A stretch of 5,208 nucleotides of DNA from JAMLIN01 sp041676645 (GTDB lineage: Bacteria; Pseudomonadota; Gammaproteobacteria; Burkholderiales; Burkholderiaceae_E). This document shows, piece by piece, positions 4,976 to 5,208 of this stretch; positions within the stretch are counted from its first letter, which is position 1, and the number at the start of each line of letters is the position of its first letter. The DNA lies in contig JBAYRO010000154.1 in the NCBI GenBank assembly GCA_041676645.1, positions 1 to 5,208 on the forward strand, given 5' to 3'. Under the pieces are notes generated by a model. That model worked only from the letters and a program-made list of their open reading frames with translations, made no database searches and was not told the origin of the DNA. The position numbers were made by a program, and so were the translations under genes.

Positions 4976-5088
4976 ATGAAAACGTGAAAATGGGGTCAGA
5001 CTCGATCAGAAATGGGGTCAGACTCGATTATCAAGCATTGATAATCGAGTCTGACCCCATTTCTGTGCCATTTTCGCGCCATTTTCGC
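4976..5088. repeat. Palindromic repeat element with duplicated 19-bp unit (REP/MITE-like)
   Basis: AAATGGGGTCAGACTCGAT occurs at 4988-5006 and 5010-5028, 22 bp apart, and once more inverted at 5044-5062. The second and inverted copies form a perfect 28-bp inverted repeat (5007-5034 with 5038-5065) around a 3-nt GCA spacer. On the right, GCCATTTTCGC is repeated in tandem (5067-5077 and 5078-5088). On the left, TGAAAACG-TGAAAATG echoes the complement of that sequence, so both flanks look like degenerate ends of the same unit. From memory, TGGGGTCAGA(C/G)TCGA repeats are common in gammaproteobacterial genomes beside REP-associated tyrosine transposase (Y1, IS200-like) genes; this could not be checked here. 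The element is AT-richer than its surroundings and begins right after the terminator, a usual place for REP-type repeats. Confidence 0.8.
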
Positions 5089-5096
5089 TTGTATCT

Positions 5097-5207
5097 TTAG
5101 ACCAGACCGGCACGGTAGAGTCCGGAGGCCGAGAAGGCGTCTGGACCGGACCGTGCAGCCTGGTATCCGCTGGGGCGTATGAGCCCGTGCCTGAGTAGAT
5201 GGCGCAT
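5097..5207 (-). CDS. Possible C-terminal fragment of an unidentified protein
   Basis: On the minus strand a frame runs from the window edge to a TAA at 5099-5097. The visible 37 codons include an ATG at 5207, but nothing shows that this is the start. The residues (MRHLLRHGLIRPSGYQAARSGPDAFSASGLYRAGLV) match no family I know. If the adjoining palindrome is linked to a transposase gene, this could be the transposase tail or the end of any neighbouring gene. The same DNA also contains an imperfect inverted repeat (CACGG and TCCGG at 5111-5125 against CCGGACCGTG at 5146-5155), so it may be structured non-coding sequence instead. Confidence 0.25.
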   Translation of the reverse strand: MRHLLRHGLIRPSGYQAARSGPDAFSASGLYRAGLV

Positions 5208-5208
5208 G

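Noticed and set aside
4988..5062. CRISPR-like array of 19-bp units
   Set aside because: Only two direct copies with a 3-bp gap and one inverted copy; no regular spacers and no cas genes.
4504..5100. 198-residue plus-strand frame across the end of the lipoprotein gene and the repeat
   Set aside because: It overlaps the lipoprotein start, passes through the terminator and is translated from the palindromic repeat; no family resemblance.

Overview
The window is high-GC bacterial chromosome with dense genes and strong G/C preference at third codon positions. The gene set (a YiiM-type MOSC protein, a PilZ-domain protein, a periplasmic phospholipase D-type lipoprotein and a TGGGGTCAGACTCGA repeat) fits a high-GC gammaproteobacterium best. 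That placement is an inference, and no taxonomic marker gene is present.

Layout from left to right. (1) Positions 1-213 hold the C-terminal 70 residues of a lysine-rich winged-helix-like protein. It resembles the tail of AlbA_2/RecG-like ATP-binding regulators, and its base composition is clearly less GC-rich than what follows. (2) Positions 214-311 are an AT-richer junction with a 15-bp direct repeat. (3) Positions 312-1157 (+) encode a short-chain dehydrogenase/reductase whose glycine-rich cofactor motif lies upstream of any usable ATG, so the best start is a CTG behind a good Shine-Dalgarno. (4) On the minus strand, a J-domain/zinc-ribbon/PilZ fusion protein (2677 to 1904) is followed after 2 nt by a YiiM-like MOSC protein (1901 to 1206); the pair forms a tight operon that converges on the dehydrogenase gene. 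(5) A divergent intergenic region with a recognisable sigma70-type promoter leads to a small exported protein of unknown function (2851-3312, +). (6) This converges on a large minus-strand gene (4653 to 3340) for a two-HKD phospholipase D/cardiolipin synthase-like lipoprotein. (7) Positions 4654-5096 hold no convincing protein gene. They contain several hairpins, two operator-like CGATTATCGG direct repeats, a very good plus-strand Rho-independent terminator, and a repeat element with a duplicated 19-bp unit and a 28-bp perfect inverted repeat. (8) The last 110 bases may carry the end of a minus-strand reading frame that enters from beyond the window.

The genes do not form one pathway. The points most worth following are the J-domain/PilZ fusion coupled to a MOSC protein, the dehydrogenase with a disturbed start and an Asn-to-Asp change in its catalytic tetrad, the terminator with no obvious gene in front of it, and the palindromic repeat element beside it.
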